Positions 25,646 through 36,832 of a DNA stretch of 64,000 bases are shown here, in pieces; positions within the stretch are counted from its first letter, which is position 1; each line of letters begins with the position of its first letter. The DNA lies in assembly GCA_963739985.1 (NCBI GenBank), contig CAVUCE010000006.1:62001-126000 (forward strand), given 5' to 3'. The position numbers and the translations under genes are program-made. The notes beneath the pieces are model-generated. The model searched no databases. It was not told the DNA's origin and saw only the letters and a program-made list of their open reading frames with translations. Source of the DNA: CAVUCE01 sp963739985. Its GTDB lineage: Bacteria; Bacteroidota; Ignavibacteria; Ignavibacteriales; Ignavibacteriaceae.

Positions 25646-28481
25646 ATGGCTGTGGAAAAAGAAACGATAATAATAAAAGGCGCACGCGAGCATAATCTTA
25701 AAGACATTGATGTTGAGATTCCCCGTGATTCATTTACCGTAATAACCGGTCTTATCAGGTTCAGGAAAATCATCTCTAGCTTTTGATACAATTTATGCCG
25801 AAGGACAAAGACGTTATATTGAATCACTTTCGGCTTACGCAAGACAATTTCTTGATATGCTGGAAAAACCCGATGTAGATTTAATAGAGGGATTAAGTCC
25901 GGCTATTTCTATTGAACAAAAATCAACTTCAGGAAATCCAAGATCTACTGTTGGAACTGTTACGGAGATTTATGATTATCTTCGTTTGCTTTATGCAAGG
26001 TTAGGAACTCCTTATTGTTATAACTGCGGAAAACCTGTCACAAAACAATCCTCAGCGCAAATCATAGATTCAATTTTGACAGATGCAAACAATAAAAAGA
26101 TATCAATACTTGCGCCTGTTATTAGAGGAAGAAAAGGTCATTACCGCGAGTTGTTCGAAGAAATTTTATCTGATGGATTTTTAAGAGTTCGTGTTGATTC
26201 TGAAACGCATGAAATAGTTAAAGGGTTTCAAGTTGATCGTTATAAAATTCATAATATCGAAATTGTAATCGATCGAATTACGGTAAGTGAAAAATCCAGA
26301 ACCAGATTAACTGAATCAGTTGAAGTTGCTTTGAATTACGGTAACGGAATCCTAATCATTAATGACGGTGAAAAAGATTTTATTTATAGCCGTCATTTAG
26401 CTTGTTTAGACTGCGGAATAAGTTACCGCGAATTAGCTCCAAATTCATTTTCTTTCAATTCTCCCTACGGTTCTTGTTCCGATTGTGAAGGTTTGGGAGA
26501 GAAAAAAGAACTTGATATAAATTTGATTATTCCGGATTGGAATAAATCGATAAACGAAGAAGCGCTTTCTCCTTTAGGTAAACCTCGACAAATTTGGTTC
26601 TTTAATCAGTTAAAAGCTGTTGCGGAAAAATACAAATTTGATTTTGATACTAAGCTGAAAGAATTATCCGAAGAGCAGAAAGAAATTTTACTACACGGAA
26701 GTAAAGATAAAATTGCTTTTACTTATTCCTACGGAAACGGCAAACCGGTAACTTACATGCATAAGTTTGCCGGATTGATAAATTATTTGAAAAATTATTA
26801 TAACACAACAAGTTCAAATAATATTCGTGAGTGGGTCGAATCTTATATGAATACGATTAAGTGTCCAACTTGCAATGGCGGCAGACTCAAGCAAGAATCT
26901 CTTGCTGTAAAATTTCAAGAAAAAAATATAAGTGAAGTTACGCAGCTTTCAATTTTAAGATCGTTAGAGTTTTTTAATGAATTAAAAATTAGCGGAAGTA
27001 ATGCAATTATTGCAAAACCGATAATGAAAGAAATAACAACACGTTTGAATTTTCTAATGAATGTAGGATTAGATTATTTAACTCTGGATAGATCGGCAAG
27101 AACTTTATCCGGCGGAGAAACTCAAAGAATTAGACTAGCAACACAAATAGGTTCTCAGCTTGCCGGAGTTTTATACGTTTTGGATGAGCCAAGTATTGGT
27201 TTGCATCAAAGTGACAATATCAAACTTATTAAATCATTAAAAAATCTTAGAGACCTTGGAAATACTGTTATTGTTGTTGAACATGACAGAGAGACAATTG
27301 AAAGCTCGGATTATATGATTGATCTTGGTCCGGCAGCCGGCGAGCACGGAGGAGAAATTTGTTTAGCCGGTTATACAGATAAACTGATCAATAGTAAAAA
27401 CGGTATATCATCTTTAACATTAGATTATCTATCTAATAAAAAAGAAATTGAGATTCCGGAAAAAAGAAGAGAAGGAAACGGTAATTTTCTCTCTTTAATG
27501 GGCGCAAGTGGTTTTAACCTTAAAGATGTTAATCTAAAAATTCCTCTTGGAACATTAACTCTTATTACGGGAGTTAGCGGCTCAGGAAAATCTTCGCTGG
27601 TAAATGAAACATTAGTGAAGATTATGATGAATAAAGTTTATAAATCTAAAGTTGTTCCTTTGCCGTACAAATCGATTGAAGGATTGGAAAATTTAGATAA
27701 AATTATCGAAATCGATCAATCTCCGATAGGCAGAACGCCAAGATCAAATCCGGCAACTTATACCGGACTTTTTACTTTTATAAGAGATTTATATTCTCAG
27801 CTTCCCGAATCAAAAATGCGCGGTTATTCTACCGGAAGATTTAGTTTTAATGTTACAGGCGGAAGATGTGAAGAATGCGGCGGAGACGGATTAAAAAAAA
27901 TTGAAATGAATTTTCTTCCCGACGTTTATGTTGAATGCGAAGCTTGCAGAGGTAAAAGATATAACCATGAAACTTTGGAAGTTCTATATAAAAGAAAATC
28001 GATTGCGGATGTACTGGAAATGCGTGTTAGTGAAGCGCTGGAATTTTTTGAAGATCTTCCGAGAATTAAAAGAAAGTTAAAAGCAATAAATGATGTAGGT
28101 TTAGGTTATATAAAATTAGGACAGCAGGCTACTACACTTTCCGGCGGTGAAGCTCAAAGAGTAAAATTGGCAACGGAACTTAGTAAAGTAAGTACAGGGA
28201 AAACTTTATATATTTTAGACGAACCTACAACCGGATTACATTTTGAAGATGTAAGAATTTTGATGAAAGTACTAAATAAGCTTGTAGAAAAAGGAAATAC
28301 TGTAATTGTTGTTGAGCATAATTTAGATGTAATAAAATTAGCAGATTGGATTGTTGATTTAGGTCCCGGCGGCGGCGAAAAAGGCGGCAAAATTATTGCA
28401 GAAGGAACTCCCGAACAAATTATTAAAAATAAAAATAGTTTAACAGGTGAGTTTCTTAAAAAAGAATTAAAGAAATCTTAA
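25646..28481 (+). CDS. uvrA: Excinuclease ABC subunit A, with one apparent frameshift
   Basis: UvrA finds DNA lesions in nucleotide excision repair and loads UvrB. The ATG at 25646 opens MAVEKETIIIKGAREHNLKD. One extra A near 25754 falls inside the first Walker A motif (GLSGSGKSS) and breaks the frame; beyond it the protein reads IYAEGQRRYIESLSAYARQF and continues unbroken for 874 more residues. Visible are two zinc-finger sites (CYNCGKP, CLDCGISY and CEECGG, CEACRG), LSGGETQRIRLA and LSGGEAQRVKLA signatures and a second Walker A GVSGSGKSS. Corrected length is 944 residues, normal for UvrA. Confidence 0.95.
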
Positions 28482-28664
28482 AATAATTTATTTGATCCCT
28501 CAAATTATACAATTGATTGCACTTACAAAAGTTGTACAAAAAAAATGAAATTTAATTTGCACTCAACTCAAATAGCTTAGTATATTACGCACCAATTTTA
28601 TTATCAAATTAAAGGTTAAAACCCTGCAATTTTATTGCAGTTACTTTAGTTTCTATAAATTTCA

Positions 28665-28894
28665 AGAAAAATTACAAACTGCAAAATCCAAATTCCAAAT
28701 ATATTTCAAAATTCAATAATCAAAGATCAATGTTTTGGTTTTAATCAAATAAATCTTTGTTATACGGTTTTTAGGTTTAGGATTTGATATTTCGGACATT
28801 GAATATTTTTTGATATTTGCTATTTGTTTTTTGATGTTTTCAAAATGAATTTATTCATAATTCAAACCTATGGATTTCCAATCCATAGTGGTTT
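28665..28894. repeat. Dispersed repeat, copy 2
   Basis: This matches 13869-14088 nearly end to end, with small indels (for example extra bases at 28768-28780). It ends in a perfect small hairpin, CTATGGATT-TCC-AATCCATAG (28868-28888). No coding frame is present. The gap from uvrA to here (28482-28664) holds only a CTGCAAT/ATTGCAG hairpin at 28624-28640, and the gap from here to the helicase only a possible promoter. Confidence 0.85.
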
Positions 28895-28987
28895 ATTGTA
28901 AATAGTAGCCTCATTTTTTCAAACCGGCTATAAAAAACCAAATCAAAAAAGTTTTCAGCAATATGAAAGCTAATTTTGTGTCCTCGC

Positions 28988-29016
28988 TTGACACACGTAT
29001 TCTAATACTTTAAAAA
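28988..29016 (+). promoter_or_regulatory. Possible promoter of the helicase gene
   Basis: A perfect TTGACA (28988-28993) is followed after 17 bases by TAAAAA (29011-29016), 15 bases before the ATG. The -10 box is weak. Confidence 0.35.
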
Positions 29017-29030
29017 TTAAAAATTATTTT

Positions 29031-30657
29031 ATGAAAGTTTTATCAACCTGGAGATTCGAATTAAGAGATTGGCAAATTGAAGCAGCTAGAAAAGTAAAAG
29101 AAAAATTTGATAGAAATAGTAAAAGATTTTTTATGCGTAGCAACACCCGGCGCGGGTAAAACTATTTTCGCTTTAAGAATTGCACATTATTTATTAGTTC
29201 GGAAATAAAATTGAACGAATAGTTATTATTTGTCCAACCGAACATCTTAAAAAACAGTGGGCGGAAAGCGCTTATAATGTTGGAATTGATATCGATCCGA
29301 GTTTTGAGAATTCACAAATTAGAGAAACCTCTGATTTTTATGGCGCCGCTTTAACTTATGCGCAAGTCGGCAGAGATTATAAAGTCCACCAGAAAAATAT
29401 TGCAGCAAAAAAATCATTAGTAATTTTTGATGAGATTCATCATCTCGGCGATGATCTTACCTGGGGAGATGCTATCAGAAAAGCGTTTAACGGCGCAACA
29501 TTTCGTTTAGCAATTTCCGGTACTCCTTTTAGAAGAGATAATAACCCGATTCCATTTGTTAAGTATGAAAGTTCAACAAGCGTTGCTGATTATGTTTACG
29601 GTTATTCTCAGGCAATTTATGATAAAGTCTGTCGTCCGGTTTATTTCCCTGCATTCGAAGGTGAAATGGAGTGGCGGGTAAAAAATAAAGTATTTCAAAG
29701 CTACATTTGCAAACGCTTTAGATACTTCTAAATCTTCTGAGAGATTGCGGACAGCGCTTGATCCAAACGGAAAATGGTTAAGAACAGTTTTTACCGATGC
29801 GGATAAAACACTTTGACTGAAATCCGGCAGAATAATCATAGTGATGCAGGCGGATTAATAATTGCGATTGATCAAACTCATGCAAGAAAAGTTGCAAGAC
29901 TGGTTGAGGAAATTACGGGACGTAAAACCTTCCGTTGTTGTTTCCGACGATCCGAAAGCATCTAAGAAAATTAAAGAATTTAACGATTCAAATGATAGAT
30001 GGATTATTGCCGTAAAAATGATCTCCGAAGGCGTTGATATTCCGAGATTGAGAGTCGGAGTTTATGCAACAAATATTAAAAGTGAATTGTTTTTCCGCCA
30101 GGCAGTTGGAAGATTTGTGCGTCAGCCTAAAGAATTCGGAAAAGCAAGATGCATTTTTCTATATCCCTAAAGATGTTGTAATTGTTGATTATGCTCAGCA
30201 GATAGAAGTTGAAAGGGAACATTATATTGACAAACAAGATTATGTTAGAGATATTTTAGACAGAGATCCGGATTTTAGTAATAAAAATACTCTTGAAGAG
30301 GAAAAAGATTTTGAAGCAATAAATTCTGTTGCAACGGATAAAATCCAGCTTGAACTTGATTTTGGAAAAGAGTTCGCTTTACCGGAAGAACCAAAACCAA
30401 AAATATATTTTGAGAGCGAGGACATTACTGATGTAATTGATGAAGATATTCCGGCGTTTGAGAAAAAGGAAAAATTAAAGCAAGATATTAATAATCTTTC
30501 TAGAATTGCCGCAAAAAAGATGAATGGCAAAAACGGAAGCATAGATTGGAATTTACCGCATAAAGAATGGTTAAGAAGAGGCGGAAAAGCGATTGATCAG
30601 GAAACTCTTTCCGAGTTATTACAAAGGAGAGAATGGCTTTACAGTAAAATAGATTAG
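29031..30657 (+). pseudogene. DEAD/DEAH-box helicase broken by six apparent frameshifts
   Basis: Joining frames gives about 540 residues of a superfamily 2 helicase. In order: RDWQIEAARKVKEKF, Walker A as VATPGAGKTIFALRIA, RIVIICPTEHLKKQW, DEIHHLGDDLTWG as motif II, LAISGTPFRRD as motif III, RWIIAVKMISEGVDIPRLRVG and FRQAVGRFVRQ as motifs V and VI, then a charged tail to KID. Breaks lie near 29124, 29210, 29693, 29813, 29940 and 30146; five fit one extra base and one a missing base. Every motif is preserved across breaks, so dense sequencing error is possible, but six in 1.6 kb may mean a recent pseudogene. Resembles uncharacterised phage- or plasmid-type helicases. Confidence 0.8.
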
Positions 30658-30755
30658 TCACTAATCCCGGTCACATAATTTAGGGCACTTTTTTAGAACT
30701 ATTTCTATTCTCTTTCGTCTAAAAAGAAAAGAGGAAATAAAGAGAATAAATTGCT

Positions 30756-31169
30756 ATGAAAAATATATACTATTTAATAATTTTCGTTTTGACTGTTTCA
30801 TGCTTGTCGTATTCAAAAGCAACAACAAATAAAATTTCAACCGATCAATCTGAAGTCACATTTAAAATAGATACTTTATCAATCGCAGATAATAATCAAG
30901 CACCAAATAATTTTACGCTGTTTCAGAATTATCCTAATCCGTTCAACCCGACAACGACAATTAAATATTACATTCCTAAACAAACTCATGTTTCACTTAA
31001 AATTTATAATGTTTTAGGAAGTAAAGTTGCTGATTTGGTAAACCGGGTTCAGCAAGCCGGCGAATATAAAGTTGTCTTCAATGCGCAGAACATAATCAGC
31101 GGTGTTTATTATTTTCAATTAAAAGCCGATGAGTTTTCACAAGTAAAAAAGATGATATTATTAAAATAA
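30756..31169 (+). CDS. Tiny secreted protein made almost only of a T9SS sorting domain
   Basis: The 137-residue product has a signal peptide (MKNIYYLIIFVLTVSCLSYS), about 35 residues of low-complexity linker, and from about residue 48 a complete type A sorting domain: FTLFQNYPNPFNPTTTIKYY, VSLKIYNVLGSKVADL, SGVYYFQLKADEFSQVKKMILLK. No passenger domain is visible. It may be a remnant of a larger surface protein, a deliberate decoy or cap for the secretion machinery, or a surface peptide. The gene has a GGAAATAAAG ribosome-binding region and an intact frame. Confidence 0.85.
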   Translation: MKNIYYLIIFVLTVSCLSYSKATTNKISTDQSEVTFKIDTLSIADNNQAPNNFTLFQNYPNPFNPTTTIKYYIPKQTHVSLKIYNVLGSKVADLVNRVQQAGEYKVVFNAQNIISGVYYFQLKADEFSQVKKMILLK

Positions 31170-31182
31170 TTTCTGCAATAAA

Positions 31183-32184
31183 TTACCATTCATCCGGAAA
31201 AAACGTGTTTGGAAAAATTTCTTGTGCATCGTTTAAAATTTTAGGATAATCAATCTCTTTTCTATATCGCTCTGAAATATGGAAAAGAACTAATTCCTTC
31301 ACACTTGCCAATTTTGCAATTTCTGCCGCTTGTAAAGATGTTAAATGAAAATTTTTACTTGCTAAATCATTATCATCAGAGCAGTATTGACTTTCACATA
31401 TTAAAACATCAGAATTATTTGCTAAGCTAATCGCTTTGTGCTTAGAAACTTCATCAAAAATAAAATCGGTCATATAAACCAGGCTCTCGCCCGCAGACTT
31501 CGTTAACAAAGTATTTCTTAATTCTCCAACTTTATAAGTATTTTCAGCAATTTTTATTTTTTCATTATCTCTAACTTTGTCATCTTTTAATTTTTCAAGC
31601 CAGCTTCCCTTTGGAAGATTTAACTCCTCTAATTTCTCTTTATCAATATTTGCTCTTTCTTTTTCAGTAATTTTATATGCGGCAGAAGGAATTGAATGAT
31701 TTAATAAGACCGATTCGATTATAAAGTCATTATTTTCATAGATCATATCTTTGTATTTACGTATACTCATATTGTGTCTGCGGGAAAATCCTTCACATGT
31801 ATAAAACTTCCGGCTTTTGATTAAATCATCATAAATATCATTTACAATCCATTCTCCCGGAACATTCTCAATCAAATTCCAGATATAACCCCGTAAACGA
31901 TTTTGAATAAACTTAGATGTATTCGGCGGACCGTAAATGATTATCGGCTTAGATTCACGATCATAAATTCTTCTAAATAAATAATCAAATCCCGCAATGT
32001 GATCAATATGAAAATGTGATAATAGAAGTAAGTCGGTGTTTTTAATATCGTTTTGCGATAATTTATAAAAAATATTTTCACCGCAGTCTATTAAAATTCT
32101 GTAATAACTTTCGCCGGAATTTATCCAAGCAAATACTGCGTTATCTTTTCCCGGCTTTCCTAAAATTTGAAATTTGATACTCAT
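31183..32184 (-). CDS. Metallo-beta-lactamase-fold hydrolase, RNase Z-like
   Basis: The 333-residue protein has the zinc-binding motif LLLLSHFHIDHIAGFDYL (HxHxDH, about residues 54-71), YRILIDCGENIFYKL, later MTDFIFDE with a metal-ligand Asp and ELVLFHISERYRKE near the end with the final His. This is the RNase Z/ElaC-type arrangement, but the protein lacks the recognisable exosite arm, so a tRNA 3'-end role is possible, not shown. It converges with the sorting-domain gene, 13 bases apart. Confidence 0.82.
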   Translation of the reverse strand: MSIKFQILGKPGKDNAVFAWINSGESYYRILIDCGENIFYKLSQNDIKNTDLLLLSHFHIDHIAGFDYLFRRIYDRESKPIIIYGPPNTSKFIQNRLRGYIWNLIENVPGEWIVNDIYDDLIKSRKFYTCEGFSRRHNMSIRKYKDMIYENNDFIIESVLLNHSIPSAAYKITEKERANIDKEKLEELNLPKGSWLEKLKDDKVRDNEKIKIAENTYKVGELRNTLLTKSAGESLVYMTDFIFDEVSKHKAISLANNSDVLICESQYCSDDNDLASKNFHLTSLQAAEIAKLASVKELVLFHISERYRKEIDYPKILNDAQEIFPNTFFPDEW

Positions 32185-32267
32185 TACTATTCATTTTATT
32201 TTAATTGAATAAAACTATCTTAAAACAAAGCTATTAGCAACAGTTTAAAGTTAAAAAGGAATTTAGA

Positions 32268-33323
32268 ATGATCAACAAAATAAATGTTGGTATTGTTGGG
32301 TTCGGATTATCGGGAAAAGCTTTTCACGCGCCATTTATTGTAGAACATCCCGGCTTTAATTTGCTAAAAGTTGTGGAAAGGCATTTCGAAGAATCAAAGA
32401 AAATATATACTAATGTTCAGGTCGTAAGAGATATCTCTTATTTACTCGAAGATCCTAAAATAGAATTGATAGTAATTACAACTCCAAATAGATTTCATTT
32501 TCAAATGGCGAAAGATGCACTTACAGCTGATAAAAATGTAATAGTAGAAAAACCATTTGTAATAAATTCGAGGGAAGCTGAAGAACTTATTAAAATTGCA
32601 AAAGGAAAAAATAAGTTGCTCGCAGTTTATCAAAATAGAAGATGGGACGGAGATTTTTTAACTATTAAAGAAATTTTAAATCAAAAATTATTGGGCAAAT
32701 TGGTCTCTTATGAATCTCATTTTGACAGATTTAGAAATTATATTAAACCAAACTCCTGGCGTGAAAAAGAAGATGAAGCAGGCTCGGGAATATTATACGA
32801 CTTAGGTTCACATTTGATTGATCAGGCGATTAGTTTATTTGGAAAGCCAAATTCGGTTTTTGCCGATTTAAAAATTCAGAGAGAAGGCGGAAGTGTAATA
32901 GACTATTTTGATATTAACCTGAAATATGAAAATCTTAACTGTATACTTAAAGCCGGAATGCTGGTAAAAGAGCCTCAACTTAAATTTTTACTTAATGGAA
33001 CAAAAGGTTCTTATATAAAATATGGACTTGATCCTCAAGAGGATGAATTAAGAAAGGGGAATAAACCCGGCACAGAAAATTGGGGTAAAGAAGACGAGGA
33101 GAATTGGGGAAGCTTGAGTTTGCTTTTAGGAAATTTAAACTTTAAGGGAAAAATCGAGACTTTGCCAGGAAATTATATGAACTTTTACCAAAATATTTAT
33201 GATGCAATCCGGCAGGGAAGACAACCGGAAGTCAAATTAGAAGAATCGTTTTTAACAATTAAAATTATTGAAGCAGCTATTGAAAGCAACGCAAAAGGCT
33301 GTAAAATTGAAATAGTTAGCTAA
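32268..33323 (+). CDS. Gfo/Idh/MocA-family oxidoreductase
   Basis: The 351-residue NAD(P)-dependent enzyme has the Rossmann motif VGIVGFGLSGKAFHAPFI (about 7-24), VITTPNRFHFQMAKDAL and the catalytic-loop NVIVEKPFVINSREAEELI with the conserved EKP. The C-terminal domain starts around residue 125 and contains GSGILYDLGSHLIDQAI with the conserved His. It resembles the YdgJ/YvaA group acting on sugars or inositols; the substrate is not deducible. It diverges from the MBL gene across an 83-base gap. Confidence 0.9.
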   Translation: MINKINVGIVGFGLSGKAFHAPFIVEHPGFNLLKVVERHFEESKKIYTNVQVVRDISYLLEDPKIELIVITTPNRFHFQMAKDALTADKNVIVEKPFVINSREAEELIKIAKGKNKLLAVYQNRRWDGDFLTIKEILNQKLLGKLVSYESHFDRFRNYIKPNSWREKEDEAGSGILYDLGSHLIDQAISLFGKPNSVFADLKIQREGGSVIDYFDINLKYENLNCILKAGMLVKEPQLKFLLNGTKGSYIKYGLDPQEDELRKGNKPGTENWGKEDEENWGSLSLLLGNLNFKGKIETLPGNYMNFYQNIYDAIRQGRQPEVKLEESFLTIKIIEAAIESNAKGCKIEIVS

Positions 33324-33470
33324 AACATTTTTTAAAATATCCTCTTTAAAACTCACTTCATCTTAAACTTTCCGCAGAAAAATTCGATAATTAATTGAAT
33401 TCTGTATTTAAGGTATTAATTCCAGAATATAAATGATTTTAAGCGCAATTATGAAAAGGGAAAAGTTAAG

Positions 33471-36400
33471 TTGTTTGCCAGAAAAATATTACCGTTAATC
33501 TTGTTGGTTTTTATTGTAGCATTACTTACAGTTTTTACATCAATCAATTCTCAAATTTCTCAAATATTCTTTGGTATTAAAAATGCTAATGTAGGATTTA
33601 TTATTTCTCTGAAATTTATCCTGCTAATGTCTTTAATTTATCTTTATTTACGAACTGTAAAAGAATTGAGAATCAAAGAAAAGTTTGTACAAAACATACG
33701 TTTTGAAAAAAGAATTATTGAAGATGAAAAAAAACAGCTTAACAAAACCCTTTTGGAAAAAATAAAAGGTCATGAAAGAACTCTTGAATCATTAAAAAAA
33801 TATAAAGACGATCTTCTACAAGACAACAAATTTATTTATCAGTTACTTAACCATCTTCCAATTGCCATTTTTGTAAAAAATGTAGAGGACAGAAAATTTG
33901 TTTATTGGAATAAGGAATCAGAATTACTCACTGGTTTAAGTTTTAAAGATGCAATTGGTAAAACGGATTTTGATCTATTTGATGAGCAAGAGGCGAAACT
34001 TTTCAGCAAGGAAGATGAGGAAGTAATATCGTCCTTTAAAATAAGAGAGAAAAACGTTGAGGTTTTATCTCCTAATTTAGGTAAGAGATATTTGAACGTA
34101 AAGACTATCCCGCTTTTAGATAATAACGGGAAACTAAGTTCTCTTCTAGGTATATCAATTGATTTATCTGAACAAACAGAACAAAAAGAAAAACTAAAAC
34201 AAAGCGAAAATAGATACAGAGAGTTACTGGATTCAATAAATTATTTGATTGCTAGAATTGATCTAAGAAATAAAATCACGTTTGTAAACGATGCATGTAC
34301 TAAAAAATTTGGAATTACTGAGGAGGAATTTCTAGGTAAATCTATTAGTCAATTTATATATCCTGATGATTTAGATATTGTTAATGAGGAGTTACAAAAA
34401 TTAAGCATTAAAGCGGGACGATCACAAATTGAAATAAGATTAGTTACCAAAGAAGGTAATCGATGGATAGCTTTTGAAAATAATTCAATTGTTGATGGAC
34501 AAGGAAATGTTATTGGAATCCAGGTAATCGGACGTGATATTACTGAACAAAAAGAAAGTGAGACGAGGCTAAAATATCAAACAATAGCTATCGAAAAAAC
34601 AATGAATGGAGTAATTATCACCGATCCAAATTTACTTGGAAATCCAATTATTTATTGCAATCCGGCATTCGAAAAGATGACCGGATATAAATCCTCAGAA
34701 ATTATTGGGAAAAATCCGCGAATATTACAGGGCCCGGGTACCTCAATTGAAGCTATAAAAAAAATGCACAATTCCGTAAAAGATGGAAAAGAGTGTATTG
34801 TAAAACTAAAGAATTACCGTAAAGATGGTTCAAGTTTTTGGAATGAAGTTATTATTATACCAATAAGAGATAAGCAAGATAATTTAATTAATTTTTTAGG
34901 GGTAAAGCGAGATATAACAGATAGGTTAGATTATGAGCATAAGATTGAAGAAAGCGAATCTAAGTTTAGGGGAATTGTTGAACAATCTACAGATGGTATA
35001 ATATTATGTAATGAAAATGGAAATATTATTGAATGGAATGCATCATTAGAAAAATTAACGGGTTTAAATAGAGATCAAGTTATTGGAGAGTATTTGTGGG
35101 ATATAATTTTTAATCTTTTTCCTAAAGCAAATCAAAATCCGGAACAACTTGAATCTATTAAGAATAAAATCTTACAGTATCTGAAGAATGGAGATATTAG
35201 GTGGTTAAATAAATCTTTAGAAGGTGAAATAGTTAACTATAAAGGAGAAATATCAATAATCCAAAGTATTGCTTTCCCCATAACTACAAAGTATGGAAAA
35301 ATGCTTGGTACTATTATTCGAGATGTTACTAAGGAAAAACAAAGAGACGAAGTTGAGCGGATTAACCGAATAGGAATGGAATCCACAAATTCTGGAATAT
35401 TCATCTTTAATTCTGATTATAAAATTACCTTTGTTAATAAATCTTTATTGAGAATGACTAAGCATGGTATTGAAACAAACTTATTGGAAAAAGAAGTTTT
35501 TCAACTTTTTGAAGATGAAAAAAAGAAGCAAGTAAAGGAAATTATCATTAATGAAACTTTAGATAAAGGTTTTTGGAAAGGAGAGTTTGTACTTCAGAGA
35601 ATTGATGGATCAACTTTCCCGGTGGATTTAACCTTTTCGATTGTAAATGATAATTTAGGCAATGCAAAATACGTTTTTGTAATTGTTGTTGATATTACTA
35701 AGAGGAAATTACAAGAAGAAGCCTTGTTGAACAGCGAAGCAAAATATAGACATGTTGTAGATAATATAAAAGAAATAATATTTCAAACGGATGCCGAAGG
35801 CAGATGGGAATTTCTAAATCCTGCGTGGGAAGAAATAACCGGATTTTCACTTAAAGAAAGTTTGGGGCAAAATTTTATAGAGTATGTTCATCCGGAAGAC
35901 AGGGAAAAAAATGGCGCTTATTTTGCAGATTTAGTTGCTAGAAAAAAAGATTACTGCAGACATGTGATTCGGTATTTGACTAAAGATGACGGAATAAAAT
36001 GGATCGAAGTTTATGCTAGATTAGTATTAAATAAAAACACGAGATTATCGGCACTTCGGGTTCGCTTTATGATTTAACTGAAAAAGTTAAAGCTGATGAG
36101 GAAATAAAAGCTACATTAAAAAAAGAAAAAGAATTAAACGAACTAAAATCAAGGTTTGTATCTACAGTCTCCCATGAATTTAGAACACCTCTAACTTCTA
36201 TTCTTGCCTCTTCTGAACTTATTAAGAGATACGTTGATAAATGGGATAGGGAAAAGAAGATAAGTACAGTTGACAGAATTCAAAAGTCCGCAGAATTTAT
36301 GAACCAGATGGTAACAGATGTATTAAACCTAAATAGAGTAGAATCGGGAAGAGTTGAATATGACCCGAAAGATAACGATTTAATTACAATTGCAAAGAGT

Positions 36401-36817
36401 GTTTGGGAAGAAATATTACCTCTTGCAAAAGAAAACCATAATCTAGTTTTCAACACAGATCTGAATAGCTGCCCTGGCAAATTTGATGAGAAACTGATGA
36501 AGTCTGTTTTAAATAACTTATTAAGTAACGCTATAAAATATTCTCCCTCGGGTGGTAAAGTTGAATTGAAAATTGAGAAGGACAATAGTAATATATTTAT
36601 AAATATATCAGATAACGGTTTGGGAATTCCAGAAGAAGATCAAAATAAATTGTTTGTCCCATTTTTTAGAGCTAATAATATCGGTAATATTTCGGGAACC
36701 GGATTAGGGCTGTCAATTGTTAAAACAATGATTGAACTTCAAAAAGGTAAAATAAACTTCATAAGCAAAAAAAATGAAGGCACAACTTTTAATTTACAAC
36801 TTCCTATCTTGAATTAA
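33471..36817 (+). CDS. Multi-PAS sensor histidine kinase, with one apparent frameshift
   Basis: With one missing base restored near 36049 the gene encodes about 1115 residues. Two membrane helices (about 7-23 and 43-61) are followed by a coiled coil (62-118) and about six PAS/PAC units; marks include FVYWNKESELLTGLSFKDAI, FVNDACTKKFGITEEEF, IIYCNPAFEKMTGYKSSEII, WNASLEKLTGLNRDQVIG and FLNPAWEEITGFSLKESLG. The kinase core has the H box STVSHEFRTPLTS, the N box LLSNAIKYSPSG, G1 DNGLGIPEEDQ and G2 GTGLGLSIVK. The start is TTG at 33471. It is followed 15 bases later by the LytTR regulator, its probable partner. Confidence 0.9.
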
Positions 36818-36832
36818 TGCTGGAATACTGAA

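Noticed and set aside
1693..36049. Programmed +1 frameshifting as an explanation for the broken genes
   Set aside because: The sites share no slippery heptamer, stop-codon context or stimulatory hairpin, occur in unrelated genes, and two need the opposite correction. Base errors explain them more simply.
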